A stretch of DNA of 64,000 nucleotides from Streptomyces sp. NRRL F-2580 (GCF_000720115.1 NZ_JOIR01000026.1:1-64000); one strand, 5' to 3'; numbered from the stretch's first letter, positions 37,621 to 47,809 are shown. Program-made: numbers and translations. The notes: a model not told the origin generated them from the sequence alone.

Positions 37621-38682
37621 ATGCCGCCGGTGTCACCGTTCCTGCGTACGGCCGCGTCGTACGCCTGGCGCCTGCTGGTCGTCGGCGCCGCCGTCTACGC
37701 GGTCTTCGCCGTGCTGGGCCGCTTCCACGAGATCGCCGTGGCCCTCTTCCTGGGTCTCGTCGTCGCGGCCCTGCTGTGGTCGCCCACCGGGCGCCTCGCC
37801 CGCACGGTCCCCCGCACGCTCGCCGTCGCCGTGACCCTCGTCGGCAGCGCGCTGCTGGTCCTGGGCGTGCTGACGCTCGTCGGCGAGGCCGTGGCGGGGG
37901 AGAGCACGACCTTGGCCCGGGAGTTCCGCCAGGGACTCGCCGGCATCGAGGCGTGGCTGGAGCAGCCGCCCTTCCGGCTGAACCCGCGCGCGCTCTCCGA
38001 CGTACAGTCCCGGATCGGCGCGTACCTCTCCAGCCATCGCTCCACGCTGCTCAGCCAGGCGGTCAGCGGCGCCGGGCGGCTGGTGCACGTCCTGACCGTC
38101 CTCGCCCTCGCCGTCTTCTGCTCGGTCTTCTTCCTGCACGGAGGCGACCGGCAGTGGACGTGGTTCTGCGCGCAGCTGCCCGAGCCGGTGCGCGGGCGGG
38201 TGGCGATCGGCGGGCGGGCGGCCTGGCGCACCTTCACCGGCTACACCCACGGCATCCTGCTGGTCGCGGCGACGAACGCCGTCCTCGTCGGGGTGTCCCT
38301 GTACTTCCTCGGGGTCCCGCTGGCCGTTCCCCTGGCGGTACTGGAGTTCTTCGCGGCCTTCATCCCCCTCATCGGCTCGCCGGTCGCGCTGGCGGTCGCC
38401 GCGGTGGTCGCGCTGGCCGCGCAGGGGCCTCTCGTCGCGGCGATCGTGGTGGCGCTGATCGTGGTCATCGGCCAGATCGAGGGCCATGTGCTGCATCCGC
38501 TGGTGATGAGCCGGGCGGTGCGGCTGCACCCCCTCGTGGTGGCGATCTCGGTGGTCGCGGGGGCCATCGCCGCCGGAGTGGTCGGCGCGGTGGTCGCGGT
38601 CCCGCTGGTCTCGGTGGTCTGGTCGGTGCACTCGGCCCTGCGCGCGGCCCGTCTTCCTGCACAATCGCCTGATGAGCCATGA
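37621..38682 (+). CDS. AI-2E family transporter
   Basis: The 353-residue protein has eight or so membrane helices with the AI-2E/YdiK layout: paired N-terminal helices, an extracytoplasmic amphipathic domain (residues about 90-160), then the conserved C-terminal block YFLGVPLAVPLAVLEFFAAF, IPLIGSPVALAV and QIEGHVLHPLVMSRAVRLHP. The family exports small molecules or ions; AI-2 itself is not assumed. It overlaps the following peptidase gene by 11 bp, so the two are coupled. Confidence 0.87.
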   Translation: MPPVSPFLRTAASYAWRLLVVGAAVYAVFAVLGRFHEIAVALFLGLVVAALLWSPTGRLARTVPRTLAVAVTLVGSALLVLGVLTLVGEAVAGESTTLAREFRQGLAGIEAWLEQPPFRLNPRALSDVQSRIGAYLSSHRSTLLSQAVSGAGRLVHVLTVLALAVFCSVFFLHGGDRQWTWFCAQLPEPVRGRVAIGGRAAWRTFTGYTHGILLVAATNAVLVGVSLYFLGVPLAVPLAVLEFFAAFIPLIGSPVALAVAAVVALAAQGPLVAAIVVALIVVIGQIEGHVLHPLVMSRAVRLHPLVVAISVVAGAIAAGVVGAVVAVPLVSVVWSVHSALRAARLPAQSPDEP

Positions 38683-40693
38683 AGACCCCTACCTCTGGTT
38701 GGAAGACGTATCCGGCGAGGCCGCCCTCGACTGGGTCCGGGAGCGCAACGCCGAGACCGTGGAGGCGCTGACCGGCACCCCCGGGTTCAAGGTGCTCGAA
38801 CAGGAGATGCGGGAGGTGCTGGACGACGACGGCCGGATCCCGTACGTCGTCCGTCGGGGCCGCCACCTCTACAACTTCTGGCAGGACGCCGACCACGTAC
38901 GCGGGCTGTGGCGGCGGACCACGCTCGAGGAGTACCGCACGGAGCGGCCGGCCTGGGAGGTGCTCCTGGACCTGGACGCACTGGCCGAGGCCGAGGACGA
39001 GAAGTGGGCCTGGGCGGGCAGCAGCGTCCTGGCCCCCGAACACCGGCACGCCCTCGTCATGCTGTCGCGGGACGGCGCCGACGCCTGCGTCGTGCGCGAG
39101 TTCGACCTGGAGACCCTGGCCTTCGTCGAGGACGGGTTCACGGTCGAGGAGGCCAAGACCCGGATCGGATGGATCGACCACGACCGGATCTGGATCGGGA
39201 CCGACTTCGGCCCCGGCTCGATGTCCGCGTCCGGCTACCCGCTCCAGGTGCGCCACTGGTGCCGCGGCACCCCCCTCGAAGAGGCGGAGCCGGTCTACGA
39301 GGGCCGGCCCTCGGACCTGTCCGCCACCGGATGGCGCGACGACACCCCCGGCTTCGAACGTGACTTCGTCCACCGCCAGATCGACTTCTGGAACAAGGAG
39401 CTCTTCCTCCTCCCGGAGGACCCCGCCGGCCCGCCGGTGAAGATCGACGTGCCGGACGACGCGGGCGCCTCCGTCCACCGGGAGTGGCTGACCGTCACCA
39501 CCAAGAGGCCGTGGCTCGGCCATCCCGCGGGAAGCCTGCTCGCCTTCGACTTTGACGCCTTCCTGGCGGGGGAGCGGGACGCCGAGGTGCTGTTCACCCC
39601 GGACGAGCGCACCGCGCTCGCCGGATACAGCTGGACCCGCAACCACCTCATCCTCAGCACCCGCGCCGACGTCTCCTCGCGGATGGAGCTCCTCACCCCG
39701 GGGCCCGGCGGCTGGCAGCGGGCCCCGCTGCCGGGCGTACCGCCGCTGTCCACCGCCTCGGTCACCTCCACCGACCCGGACGTGAGCGACGAGTACTTCC
39801 ACCACGTCTCCGGCTTCCTCCAGCCGTCCACCCTCTACCGGGGCACGGCGGGCGGCGACGGCGAGAGCGTCAAGCAGAGCCCGGCGCTCTTCGACACCGC
39901 CGGCCTCGCCGTGCGCCAGTACTTCGCGACCTCCGCGGACGGGACACGGGTCCCGTACTTCGTCGTGGGACCCGAGGACCGCCCCGGCCCGGGCCCCACC
40001 CTGCTCTACGGGTACGGCGGCTTCGAGATCTCCATGGTCCCGCAGTACAGCGCGCTCACCGGACGGGCCTGGCTCGCGCGGGGCGGCACCTACGTCGTCG
40101 CGGGCATCCGGGGCGGGCACGAGTACGGGCCGGACTGGCACCGGGCCGCCCTCGGCGCGAACCGGGTCCGGGCGTACGAGGACTTCGCCGCCGTCGCCCG
40201 GGACCTCACCGCGCGGGACATCACCACCCCCGCCCAGCTGGGCATCGAGGGCGGCAGCAACGGCGGACTGCTGATGGGCGCGATGCTCACCCGGGACCCG
40301 GAACTGTTCGGCGCGGTCGTCGCCCACGTGCCGCTGCTGGACATGCTCCGCTTCCACAAGCTGCTCGCCGGCGCCAGCTGGATCGCCGAGTACGGGGACC
40401 CCGACAGCCCGGCCGACCGGCCCCACCTGGAGCGGATCTCCCCGTATCACCAGGTCCGGGAGGACGGGCCGGCGTACCCGCCGCTGCTCCTGCTCACCTC
40501 CACCCGCGACGACCGCGTCCACCCGGGCCACGCCCGCAAGATGGCCGCCCGGCTGCGCGAGTTCGGGCATCCGGTCCTCTTCCACGAGCACCTCGGCGGG
40601 GGCCACGCGGGCGCCACCGACCACCGGCAGACCGCCTTCAACGAGGCCCTCGTCCACACGTTCCTGTGGGAGCGGCTGACCCCGTCGAACTGA
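38672..40693 (+). CDS. S9 prolyl oligopeptidase-family serine peptidase
   Basis: A 673-residue cytoplasmic peptidase. DPYLWLEDVSGEAALDWVRE is the typical N-terminal signature, and a seven-bladed propeller covers roughly residues 60-400. The C-terminal hydrolase has YGYGGFEISMVP, RGGHEYGPDWH and nucleophile GIEGGSNGGLLMG (Ser near 528). Asp lies in STRDDRVHPGH near 611 and His in GGGHAGATD near 646. It should cleave short peptides after Pro or related residues. Its ATG lies inside the end of the AI-2E gene. Confidence 0.9.
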   Translation: MSHEDPYLWLEDVSGEAALDWVRERNAETVEALTGTPGFKVLEQEMREVLDDDGRIPYVVRRGRHLYNFWQDADHVRGLWRRTTLEEYRTERPAWEVLLDLDALAEAEDEKWAWAGSSVLAPEHRHALVMLSRDGADACVVREFDLETLAFVEDGFTVEEAKTRIGWIDHDRIWIGTDFGPGSMSASGYPLQVRHWCRGTPLEEAEPVYEGRPSDLSATGWRDDTPGFERDFVHRQIDFWNKELFLLPEDPAGPPVKIDVPDDAGASVHREWLTVTTKRPWLGHPAGSLLAFDFDAFLAGERDAEVLFTPDERTALAGYSWTRNHLILSTRADVSSRMELLTPGPGGWQRAPLPGVPPLSTASVTSTDPDVSDEYFHHVSGFLQPSTLYRGTAGGDGESVKQSPALFDTAGLAVRQYFATSADGTRVPYFVVGPEDRPGPGPTLLYGYGGFEISMVPQYSALTGRAWLARGGTYVVAGIRGGHEYGPDWHRAALGANRVRAYEDFAAVARDLTARDITTPAQLGIEGGSNGGLLMGAMLTRDPELFGAVVAHVPLLDMLRFHKLLAGASWIAEYGDPDSPADRPHLERISPYHQVREDGPAYPPLLLLTSTRDDRVHPGHARKMAARLREFGHPVLFHEHLGGGHAGATDHRQTAFNEALVHTFLWERLTPSN

Positions 40694-40771
40694 TTCGGGG
40701 CCGGGGCCGGGGCCGTGCCGGAAAACGCCGTACGGCGGTTCAGCCGGCCGGTCCTGCCGGTGGGCCGGGCG

Positions 40772-42424
40772 TCAGTTCTTGGCGTAGAAGCCGAAGGTGT
40801 CGACGAGCAGGTCCGTGGACTGGTAGCCCATGTTCCAGAAGTCGATCACGTTGTTGACGCCGGAGCTCGCCTGGACCAGGTTCGGGACGGTCTTGCGGTA
40901 GGTCCAGTTGAGGTTGGAGGAGTTCGGCGGCGTCGGCCAGGTCTCCCAGCCACCCTCGTAGGCGGCCCACGAGTTGGGGTCCGGGGAGACCGTCAGGAAG
41001 CCGGTGCCCTCGGGGTTGGTGACGGTGGCGTTGGTGACGAGCGCGGTGACGTTCGTGTCCCCGCCCGCGACCCGGCCGTAGATGTAGGAGCGGCCGTCGA
41101 GCGGGCTGCCCCACTCACGGGTGTCGAACCAGCGGCTCGGGGCGGTGCGGATGAGCGCGCTCTCGCTCTCGGGGCTGTAGTAGCCCACGACGTCGACGAT
41201 CACGTGGGTCCCGGCTCCGGCACCGTTGCGGATGCTGATCTTGCCGTCGGGGCCGATCGGGACGATGACCGAGTTGGCGATGGTCTGGCCCTGGCCGAAG
41301 TTCAGGTTCGACGAGGTCGGGGCCGCGCCGCCGGGGTAGACGGTCAGGTGGCCTTCCATGTTCGGCTCGTGGACGGTCACGTTGAGCGCGACGGCCTTGG
41401 CGCTGGCCGGGACGCCCCCGCGGCCGTGCACCTGCGTGCTGAAGCTGCCGTAGCCCGGGACCTTGCCCGTGCCCGTGCCGAGGCCCTCGCGGGTGTCGAC
41501 GATACGGCTCGGGTTGAGCGAGGTGTAGCCGCTGGCGGCGGACTTGGAGAAGTAGCCGGTGACGTCGGCGATGAGGTCGAGCTCGCCCGCGCCGTGGTTG
41601 TAGATGTCCACGTAGCCGTTCTGGCCGACCGACGCGATCACCATGTTCGGGACGGTCTGTCCCGGGGTGTAGTTGACGTTCGAGGTGGTCGGCACCTCGC
41701 CGCCCTCGGCGTACACGCGGACGTGTCCGTCCTTCGAGGGGTTGGTGACGGTGACGTTCAGGGCCACGGCGGTCACACCGGCCGGGATCTGGGCTGCGCC
41801 GCCGACCTTGATGCGGGCGGTCCCGAAGGCGGGCACCTTCTTCGCGGGCGCGCCGATGCCCGCGCGGGTGTCCAGCAGGCGGGTCGGGGTGTGCGGGGTG
41901 AACTCGTTGCCCGCGGTCGGCAGGACGATCTGGTTGGTGCCGCGGACTCCGCTGCCGTCGACCAGGGAGACCTTCACGGTGTAGACGCCGGCCTTGGCGT
42001 ACACGTGGTTCTCGGTCAGGTTGGTGGGGCCGTTGGCGCCCACCTGTATCTGGCTGCCGTCGCCCCACTCGACGAGCACGCCGAGCGCGGTGCCCGGGTC
42101 GCTGGTGACGGCGAGCCTCAGCTCCACGCCGTGCGCGCTGATGGTGTCGGCCTCCAGGGAGACCGTCGGCTCGGCGGCGGCGCCCGCGGCCTGCTGGCCG
42201 CTCTTGGCGGCCGGGTGGACCGTCTTGGCAGCGGGGCTGGAGACGGTCCCTTCCTTGTACGCCTTGGCCGCGATCTTGCTCAGATCGAGGTCGGGAACGG
42301 ACACCCCCCGGTGGTCCGTCCCCTTGGTTCCGTCCTGGCCCGTCGCGTTGGCGACACCCGGGACGAGTCCGACACCGGCCGCGACGATTGCGGCGGTGGA
42401 AAGCATGAGTCGGCGATTACGCAC
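40772..42424 (-). CDS. Secreted PKD-domain protein with three LDTR beta repeats
   Basis: The 550-residue precursor has a signal peptide (LMLSTAAIVAAGVGLVPGVA, cleavage near ANA). After a linker there is a PKD-like domain (LVEWGDGSQIQVG, ENHVYAKAGVYTVKVSLVDG). Three long beta repeats follow, each opening with TRLLDTRAGIG, SRIVDTREGLG or SRWFDTREWG and closing with VTGYFS, VVGYYS or TFGFYA. Such repeats are frequent in exported actinobacterial proteins and may be adhesive. I prefer GTG 42424, which follows a G-run; ATG 42436 is an alternative without a ribosome-binding site. Confidence 0.82.
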   Translation of the reverse strand: MRNRRLMLSTAAIVAAGVGLVPGVANATGQDGTKGTDHRGVSVPDLDLSKIAAKAYKEGTVSSPAAKTVHPAAKSGQQAAGAAAEPTVSLEADTISAHGVELRLAVTSDPGTALGVLVEWGDGSQIQVGANGPTNLTENHVYAKAGVYTVKVSLVDGSGVRGTNQIVLPTAGNEFTPHTPTRLLDTRAGIGAPAKKVPAFGTARIKVGGAAQIPAGVTAVALNVTVTNPSKDGHVRVYAEGGEVPTTSNVNYTPGQTVPNMVIASVGQNGYVDIYNHGAGELDLIADVTGYFSKSAASGYTSLNPSRIVDTREGLGTGTGKVPGYGSFSTQVHGRGGVPASAKAVALNVTVHEPNMEGHLTVYPGGAAPTSSNLNFGQGQTIANSVIVPIGPDGKISIRNGAGAGTHVIVDVVGYYSPESESALIRTAPSRWFDTREWGSPLDGRSYIYGRVAGGDTNVTALVTNATVTNPEGTGFLTVSPDPNSWAAYEGGWETWPTPPNSSNLNWTYRKTVPNLVQASSGVNNVIDFWNMGYQSTDLLVDTFGFYAKN

Positions 42425-42547
42425 CGGCCCCCCCATTTTAGTTTTTGAACGCGATCAGGTTTGAAGCTCGCTCAGAGTACATAGGTGCGCTGCTTCCCGC
42501 GAGCCCTTTCTGATCACGCCGTCGCGTTGTGTCAATGCCATGACATT

Positions 42548-43252
42548 TCAATCCGGGGAGTCCGTGCGGAGGGCCTCCACCCGCTTCTCGATCGCGGTGA
42601 TCAGCGCCTCCACCCGGGCCAGGAAGATCTGCTCGTCCGTCACCTCGGCGAGCTGCGTGCTCAGTCGGGTGATGTTCGGGAACCCCTCCGCGTCGACCAG
42701 GCGGTACTCCCGGCTCCAGGAGGACTCGTCGGCCGCCCTGACGTCCGGGTCGAACAGCAGGTAGGCGGCGCGCTGGCCGACGTACGCGAGGAGCGAGTCG
42801 CCGACCATCCGGTAGTGGACGGCCGCCTCCGCGCCGTCGAGCCCGGCCTCCATGACGGCGCCCAGGATGAGCTCGACCACCCGGAACTCGTTGGGTCGCC
42901 GGGTCGTCCGGCTGGCCATCGTCGATCCGACCACCGGGTACTTCAGCGCCACCTCCAGGGAGCCGTCGGCGAGTGCCCGCAGCCGGCCCTTCCAGTCGAG
43001 CCCGTCGGGGATGCTGTCGAGCACCTCGCCGAGCGTGCGGTCGGCGACGGACAGCAGCAGCTCGTCCTTGTCGCGGAAGTGCCGGTAGATCGCGGTGGGG
43101 TCGGCGCCGAGCTCCTCGCCGAGGCGCCGGACGGTGAACGCGTCCGCGCTGCCGCGGGCCGCGATGCGCAGGCTCGCTTCGATGATCGCGTCGGGTGTGA
43201 GCTGGCTGCCCGCGCGCTTGGAGCGGGCGGGTGCGTCGGATGGCTTCGGCAT
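42548..43252 (-). CDS. TetR-family regulator of the adjacent amidohydrolase/ABC operon
   Basis: A 234-residue regulator with helix-turn-helix ASLRIAARGSADAFTVRRLG, EELGADPTAIYRHFRDKDEL (residues about 25-65) and a TetR_C-like ligand domain containing YRMVGDSLLAYVGQ. It is divergent from the amidohydrolase-ABC operon, and the 128 bp between them contain a promoter overlapped by a palindrome. I infer it represses that operon and responds to the imported substrate or its product. Confidence 0.88.
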   Translation of the reverse strand: MPKPSDAPARSKRAGSQLTPDAIIEASLRIAARGSADAFTVRRLGEELGADPTAIYRHFRDKDELLLSVADRTLGEVLDSIPDGLDWKGRLRALADGSLEVALKYPVVGSTMASRTTRRPNEFRVVELILGAVMEAGLDGAEAAVHYRMVGDSLLAYVGQRAAYLLFDPDVRAADESSWSREYRLVDAEGFPNITRLSTQLAEVTDEQIFLARVEALITAIEKRVEALRTDSPD

Positions 43253-43286
43253 GGTGGGGCCAGTGTAACGATGTGGAACAGAGGCT

Positions 43287-43326
43287 GCGCAACACCGTTG
43301 ACAACAATGTTGCGCTCCCGTTCACT
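43287..43326. promoter_or_regulatory. Promoter with overlapping operator for the amidohydrolase operon
   Basis: TTGACA (43298-43303) is followed after 17 bp by TTCACT (43321-43326), a fair + strand promoter. GCGCAACA (43287-43294) and TGTTGCGC (43308-43315) form an inverted repeat spanning the -35 and spacer, and AACAATGTT is palindromic within it. This placement suits repression by the divergent TetR. Confidence 0.6.
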
Positions 43327-43380
43327 CCTCCTCAACAAACAAGCCGTGCGGGTCTGCCCGCCGAGCCGGAGGATGCGTCG

Positions 43381-45063
43381 ATGTCCAAGAACAGGCAGCG
43401 GGCCGACACCGTATTCGTGGGCGGGAAGGTCTTCACCGCGACCGGGCCGGCCCCCATCGACGCCGCGGTCGCCGTCGGGGGCGGACGGATCCTCGCCGTC
43501 GCCGACGAGGCCGCCGTCCGCTCCCTCGCGGACGCGGACACCGAGGTGGTCGACCTCGCGGGCGGACTGCTCGTTCCGGGGTTCCAGGACGCCCACGTCC
43601 ACCCCGCCGTGGCCGGCGTCCAGATGCTCAGCTGCGACCTGAGCGAGGAGCACTCGATCGACGGCTACCTGGCCGTCGTCGCCGCGTACGCCAAGGAACA
43701 CCCCGAGGCGGCCTGGATCCGCGGCGGCGGCTGGTCCATGGACGTCTTCCCCGGGGGCACGCCGACCCGCGCCATGCTCGACACGGTGGTGCCGGACCGG
43801 CCCGTCATGCTCACCAACCGGGACGGCCACGGAGCCTGGGTCAACACCCGCGCGCTCGAACTCTGCGGCGTCGACCGCACCACCCCCGACCCGGTGGACG
43901 GCCGGATCGAGCGGGAGACCGACGGCACCCCGGCCGGCACCCTCCAGGAGGGCGCCGTGGACCTGGTGGCCCGCCACGTGCCCATCGCGACGCCGGACGA
44001 GGCGCACGCCGGCCTGCTCGCCGCACAGGAGCACCTCTTCTCCCTCGGCGTGACCAGCTGGCAGGACGCCATGATCGGCGCCTTCCCCGGCAACCCCGAC
44101 AACTACGGCGTCTACCTGCGGGCGGCGCACGAGGGCTCCCTGCGCGCACGCGTCGTCGGCGCCCTGTGGTGGGACCGCGAACGCGGCCTGGAACAGATAC
44201 CCGACCTGGAGGAGCGCCGCCGCACCGGACAGGTGGGCCGCTTCCACGCCACCAGCATCAAGATCATGCAGGACGGCATCGCCGAGAACTTCACGGCCGG
44301 CCTGCTGGAGCCCTACCTCGACGGCTGCGGCTGCGCCACCGCGAACTCCGGGCTCAGCTTCATCGACCCGGAACTGCTCACCGAGGCGGTGACCCGGCTC
44401 GACCGCTCCGGTTTCCAGCTCCACTTCCACGCGCTCGGGGACCGCGCCGTGCGCGAGGTGCTCGACGCACTCGCCGCGGCCCGGGCGGCCAACGGCGCCA
44501 ACGACAACCGCCACCACCTCGCCCACCTGCAGATCGTCCACCCCGACGACATCGGGCGCTTCGCGAACCTGGGAGCGGCCGCGAACATCCAGGCCCTGTG
44601 GGCCGCGCACGAGCCGCAGATGGACGAGCTGACGATCCCCTTCCTCGGACCCGAACGGGCCGCCCTCCAGTACCCCTTCGGCGACCTGCAGCGGGCCGGC
44701 ACCCGCCTCGTCGCCGGCAGCGACTGGTCGGTGAGCAGCCCCAACCCGCTGTGGGGCATCCACGTCGCCGTCAACCGCGCCGTACCCGACGAGGCCCCCC
44801 ACCCGTCCGGGACCTTCGAACCCCTGCCGCCCTTCTTCCCCGAGCAGGCGCTGACCCTCGCCCAGGCCCTGACCGCCTACACCGCGGGCAGCGCCTGGGT
44901 GAACCACCTCGACGAGGTCACCGGAACCGTCGAGGCGGGCAAGTACGCGGACCTCGTCGTCCTCGACCGCGATCCCTTCGCCCACCCCGGCGCGGAGATC
45001 GCCGACACCCGGGTGCTCCGGACCTACCTCGACGGCGAACTCGTCTTCGCCGCGACGCACTGA
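43381..45063 (+). CDS. YtcJ-like metal-dependent amidohydrolase
   Basis: A 560-residue enzyme starting at ATG 43381 after GGAGG. VDLAGGLLVPGFQDAHVHP holds the HxH metal ligands. RGGGWSMDVFPGG, FHATSIKIMQDG (modified Lys region), LHFHALGDRA and LVAGSDWSVSSPNPLWGI (C-terminal Asp) follow in the order of the YtcJ/AepA group. These enzymes hydrolyse amide or formamide bonds in small molecules. It is the first gene of an operon with an oligopeptide/nickel-type ABC importer, so the imported compound is probably its substrate. It has no signal peptide and therefore acts after uptake. Confidence 0.9.
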   Translation: MSKNRQRADTVFVGGKVFTATGPAPIDAAVAVGGGRILAVADEAAVRSLADADTEVVDLAGGLLVPGFQDAHVHPAVAGVQMLSCDLSEEHSIDGYLAVVAAYAKEHPEAAWIRGGGWSMDVFPGGTPTRAMLDTVVPDRPVMLTNRDGHGAWVNTRALELCGVDRTTPDPVDGRIERETDGTPAGTLQEGAVDLVARHVPIATPDEAHAGLLAAQEHLFSLGVTSWQDAMIGAFPGNPDNYGVYLRAAHEGSLRARVVGALWWDRERGLEQIPDLEERRRTGQVGRFHATSIKIMQDGIAENFTAGLLEPYLDGCGCATANSGLSFIDPELLTEAVTRLDRSGFQLHFHALGDRAVREVLDALAAARAANGANDNRHHLAHLQIVHPDDIGRFANLGAAANIQALWAAHEPQMDELTIPFLGPERAALQYPFGDLQRAGTRLVAGSDWSVSSPNPLWGIHVAVNRAVPDEAPHPSGTFEPLPPFFPEQALTLAQALTAYTAGSAWVNHLDEVTGTVEAGKYADLVVLDRDPFAHPGAEIADTRVLRTYLDGELVFAATH

Positions 45064-45173
45064 GCACCGACACACCGGTCACGGACTGCCGGCGGACCGG
45101 GCAGTCACCGGCCGGGCCGCCACCGGCCGAGCAGCACGAACCCCACCACGCTCACCCCTCAGGGAGCCAGACG

Positions 45174-46844
45174 ATGTCATCAGCCACATCGGGATCGCCG
45201 CACCACCGAAGCAGCCGGATCCGCCACGCCCTGGCGACCGCCCTCGCGGCGGGCGCGTTGCTCGTCACCACCGCGTGCAGCGGCACCACGGGCGGACAGC
45301 AGGACGGAGCCACCGCCTTCGAGCTCACCGACGCGACGCCGGCCGCCGCCGGCCCCGTCGACTCCTTCACCTGGTCGATCTTCGCGGAGCCGACCACCAT
45401 CGACTACGCCTACTCCTTCGACTACCCGCCCAACCAGATCCTCGCCAACGTCTGCGAGAGCCTGCTCCGCTGGAACCCCGATCTGACGACCTCGCCGAAC
45501 CTGGCCTCCTCGTACATCAACCCCACGCCCACCACCTGGGTCTACCAGATCCGCCCCGGCGTGCGCTTCCACGACGGGACCCCGCTCACCGCCGACGACG
45601 TCGTTGCCTCGCTGCGCCGCAACCTCGACCCCGAGACGGCCAGCGTCTGGGCCAACACCTTCCGGAACGTGAAGTCGGTCGACCGCACCGGGCCGATGGA
45701 GGTCACCGTCACCCTGGCGCAGCCCGACTCCACCTTCAACAAGTACCTCGCCGCCAGCCCCGGCACCGTGGAGTCCGCCGCCACCCTCGCCAAGTCCGGC
45801 AAGAACTACGGCAATCCGCAGACCGGCGTGAACTGCACCGGCCCGTTCTCCTTCGGCTCCTGGACCTCGGGCCAGTCCCTCACGCTCAAGCGGTTCGACG
45901 ACTACTGGAACCCCGCCCTCAAGGCCAAGTCCGGGCAGGTGAAGTTCGTCTTCCTGACCGACGCGACCACCCGCGTCAACGCCTTCCAGAGCGGTGAGGT
46001 CGACGGCGGCTGGATGGTCCCGCCGACCGCCTACTCCCAACTGCGCGACACCCAGGCCGGGACCCTCTACTTCGGCCGCAACACCACCGTCGCCGACGAG
46101 GTGGTCGGCAACCTCAAGGGCCCGCTCGGCGACGCCCGGGTGCGCCGGGCCCTGCTGATGGCCATCGACCGCGAGGGCATCGTCAAGGCCGGCGCCGGCG
46201 GGGTCGGCGAGGTCGCCGACTCGCTCATCACCGACAACCTCTGGAACGAGGGGCCCGCCGCGTCCCGCGACGCCATCCTCAAGGAACTCCCCACGTACCC
46301 GTACGACCCGGCCAAGGCCAAGGCACTCGCCGCCGAGGCCGGAGTGAACGGCCAGAAGGTCGTGATCGCGACCAGCCCGCTGGACTCCCAGACGACCATC
46401 ATCACGCAGGCCGTCGCCCAGGCCGCCACGGCCATCGGACTCAAGCCGCAGATCGACTCCGTCTCCGCGGAGAAGTACACGACGCTCTTCACCGACCCGG
46501 CCGCGCGCGAGGGCATCGACCTCTTCCTCACCTTCTGGTACACCTCCATCACCGACCCGCTGGACATGTACGGCTCCCTGCAGACCGGCGCGTTCGGCAA
46601 CTACGGCAACTGGTCCGACCCCGCCTTCGACAAGGCCGTCGACAAGGCTGTCGCGAGCCACGACCCCGTCGAGCACATGGCCGCCAACGCCGAGGCCCAG
46701 CGGATCGCAATGCGAGAACTGCCCTGGCTGCCCCTCTACACCCAGCCCGTGAGCGTGTTCCTCGGCAAGCGGATCACCGGCGTCCAGCCGTCCATCGCCT
46801 ACCTCTACCGCCCGTGGGCGGCCGAGATCGGGGCGAAGGGATGA
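45174..46844 (+). CDS. Peptide/nickel-type ABC transporter substrate-binding lipoprotein
   Basis: A 556-residue family 5 solute-binding protein. ATG 45174 follows AGGGAG. The signal sequence ends with a lipobox LLVTTAC near residue 37, giving a membrane-anchored protein. SBP_bac_5 features include YQIRPGVRFHDGTPLTADDV, FLTDATTRVNAFQSGEVDGG and RVRRALLMAIDREGIV. It would bind the operon's substrate outside the cell and deliver it to the permeases. The stop overlaps the next start (GGATGA). Confidence 0.92.
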   Translation: MSSATSGSPHHRSSRIRHALATALAAGALLVTTACSGTTGGQQDGATAFELTDATPAAAGPVDSFTWSIFAEPTTIDYAYSFDYPPNQILANVCESLLRWNPDLTTSPNLASSYINPTPTTWVYQIRPGVRFHDGTPLTADDVVASLRRNLDPETASVWANTFRNVKSVDRTGPMEVTVTLAQPDSTFNKYLAASPGTVESAATLAKSGKNYGNPQTGVNCTGPFSFGSWTSGQSLTLKRFDDYWNPALKAKSGQVKFVFLTDATTRVNAFQSGEVDGGWMVPPTAYSQLRDTQAGTLYFGRNTTVADEVVGNLKGPLGDARVRRALLMAIDREGIVKAGAGGVGEVADSLITDNLWNEGPAASRDAILKELPTYPYDPAKAKALAAEAGVNGQKVVIATSPLDSQTTIITQAVAQAATAIGLKPQIDSVSAEKYTTLFTDPAAREGIDLFLTFWYTSITDPLDMYGSLQTGAFGNYGNWSDPAFDKAVDKAVASHDPVEHMAANAEAQRIAMRELPWLPLYTQPVSVFLGKRITGVQPSIAYLYRPWAAEIGAKG

Positions 46845-47809
46845 CCGTCGCGGTGGCACGGGCCGGACGCGTGCTGCGCAAGCTGGCCGGCATGGCGGCG
46901 ACCCTGCTCGTCACCTCCTTCCTCGTCTTCTCCTCGCTGTTCCTGGCGCCCGGCGACCCCGCCTCCTTCCTCATCAAGGGGCGCAGCCCCAGCCCGCAGG
47001 AACTCGCCGAGATCCGCCGCCAGTACGGCTTCGACGAGCCGTTCCCGGTCCGGTACTGGAACTGGCTGGAGGGCGTCCTGCACGGCGACTTCGGCCGCTC
47101 CCACCTCTTCCACCAGGACGTCTCCTCGGTCATCTGGTCGCGGCTGCCCGCGTCCCTGCTGCTGATCGGCGTAGCGGCCCTGATGATCGCGGTCGTGGGC
47201 ATCGGATCCGGCGTGGTGGGCGCGCTGCGCCGGGGCTCGCGGACCGACCGCACCCTGATGCTCCTGGTGACCGTGGGCGCCGCGGCGCCCGCCTTCGTCG
47301 CCGCGCTCCTGCTCAGGTCGGTACTGGGCGTGCAGCTGGGCTGGTTCCCGACGATCGGGAACGGCGCCGGAGTCCTCGACCGCCTGCACCACGTGGTGCT
47401 CCCGGCCGCGGCCCTGTCCGTGACCTTCGTGGCGCTGGTGACCCGCGTGACCCGCTCGGCGATGCTCGACGAACTGCGCCGCGAGCACGTCGAAGTGGCC
47501 CTCAGCCGGGGGACACCCCGCCGGACCGTCATCCGGCGGCACGTCCTGCGCAACGCCCTGGGACCGATCGTGACCGTCTCCGGGCTCCTGGTCTCGGGGA
47601 TGCTGGTCAGCACCGCGATCGTGGAGAGCGCCTTCGGGATGTCCGGAGTGGGCTCCCTGCTGGTGCAGTCGGTGGACCAGCTGGACTTCCAGGTCGTCCA
47701 GGCGATCGTCCTGCTCGTGGTGGCCGCGTTCGTCGTGGTCAACGCCCTCGTCGACCTGGTGCACCCGCTGATCGATCCGCGCATGGCGGCGGCGGGGAGC
47801 GCACGATGA
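46841..47809 (+). CDS. ABC transporter permease (DppB/OppB type)
   Basis: A 322-residue inner-membrane protein starting at ATG 46841, which overlaps the previous stop. Typical DppB features: the N-terminal helix, the extracytoplasmic loop (LAPGDPASFLIKGRSPSPQE; YGFDEPFPVRYWNWLEGVLH) and the EAA-like coupling loop (EHVEVALSRGTPRRTVIRRH). Six membrane segments are seen. It pairs with the following permease, overlapping it by four bases. Confidence 0.92.
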   Translation: MTVAVARAGRVLRKLAGMAATLLVTSFLVFSSLFLAPGDPASFLIKGRSPSPQELAEIRRQYGFDEPFPVRYWNWLEGVLHGDFGRSHLFHQDVSSVIWSRLPASLLLIGVAALMIAVVGIGSGVVGALRRGSRTDRTLMLLVTVGAAAPAFVAALLLRSVLGVQLGWFPTIGNGAGVLDRLHHVVLPAAALSVTFVALVTRVTRSAMLDELRREHVEVALSRGTPRRTVIRRHVLRNALGPIVTVSGLLVSGMLVSTAIVESAFGMSGVGSLLVQSVDQLDFQVVQAIVLLVVAAFVVVNALVDLVHPLIDPRMAAAGSAR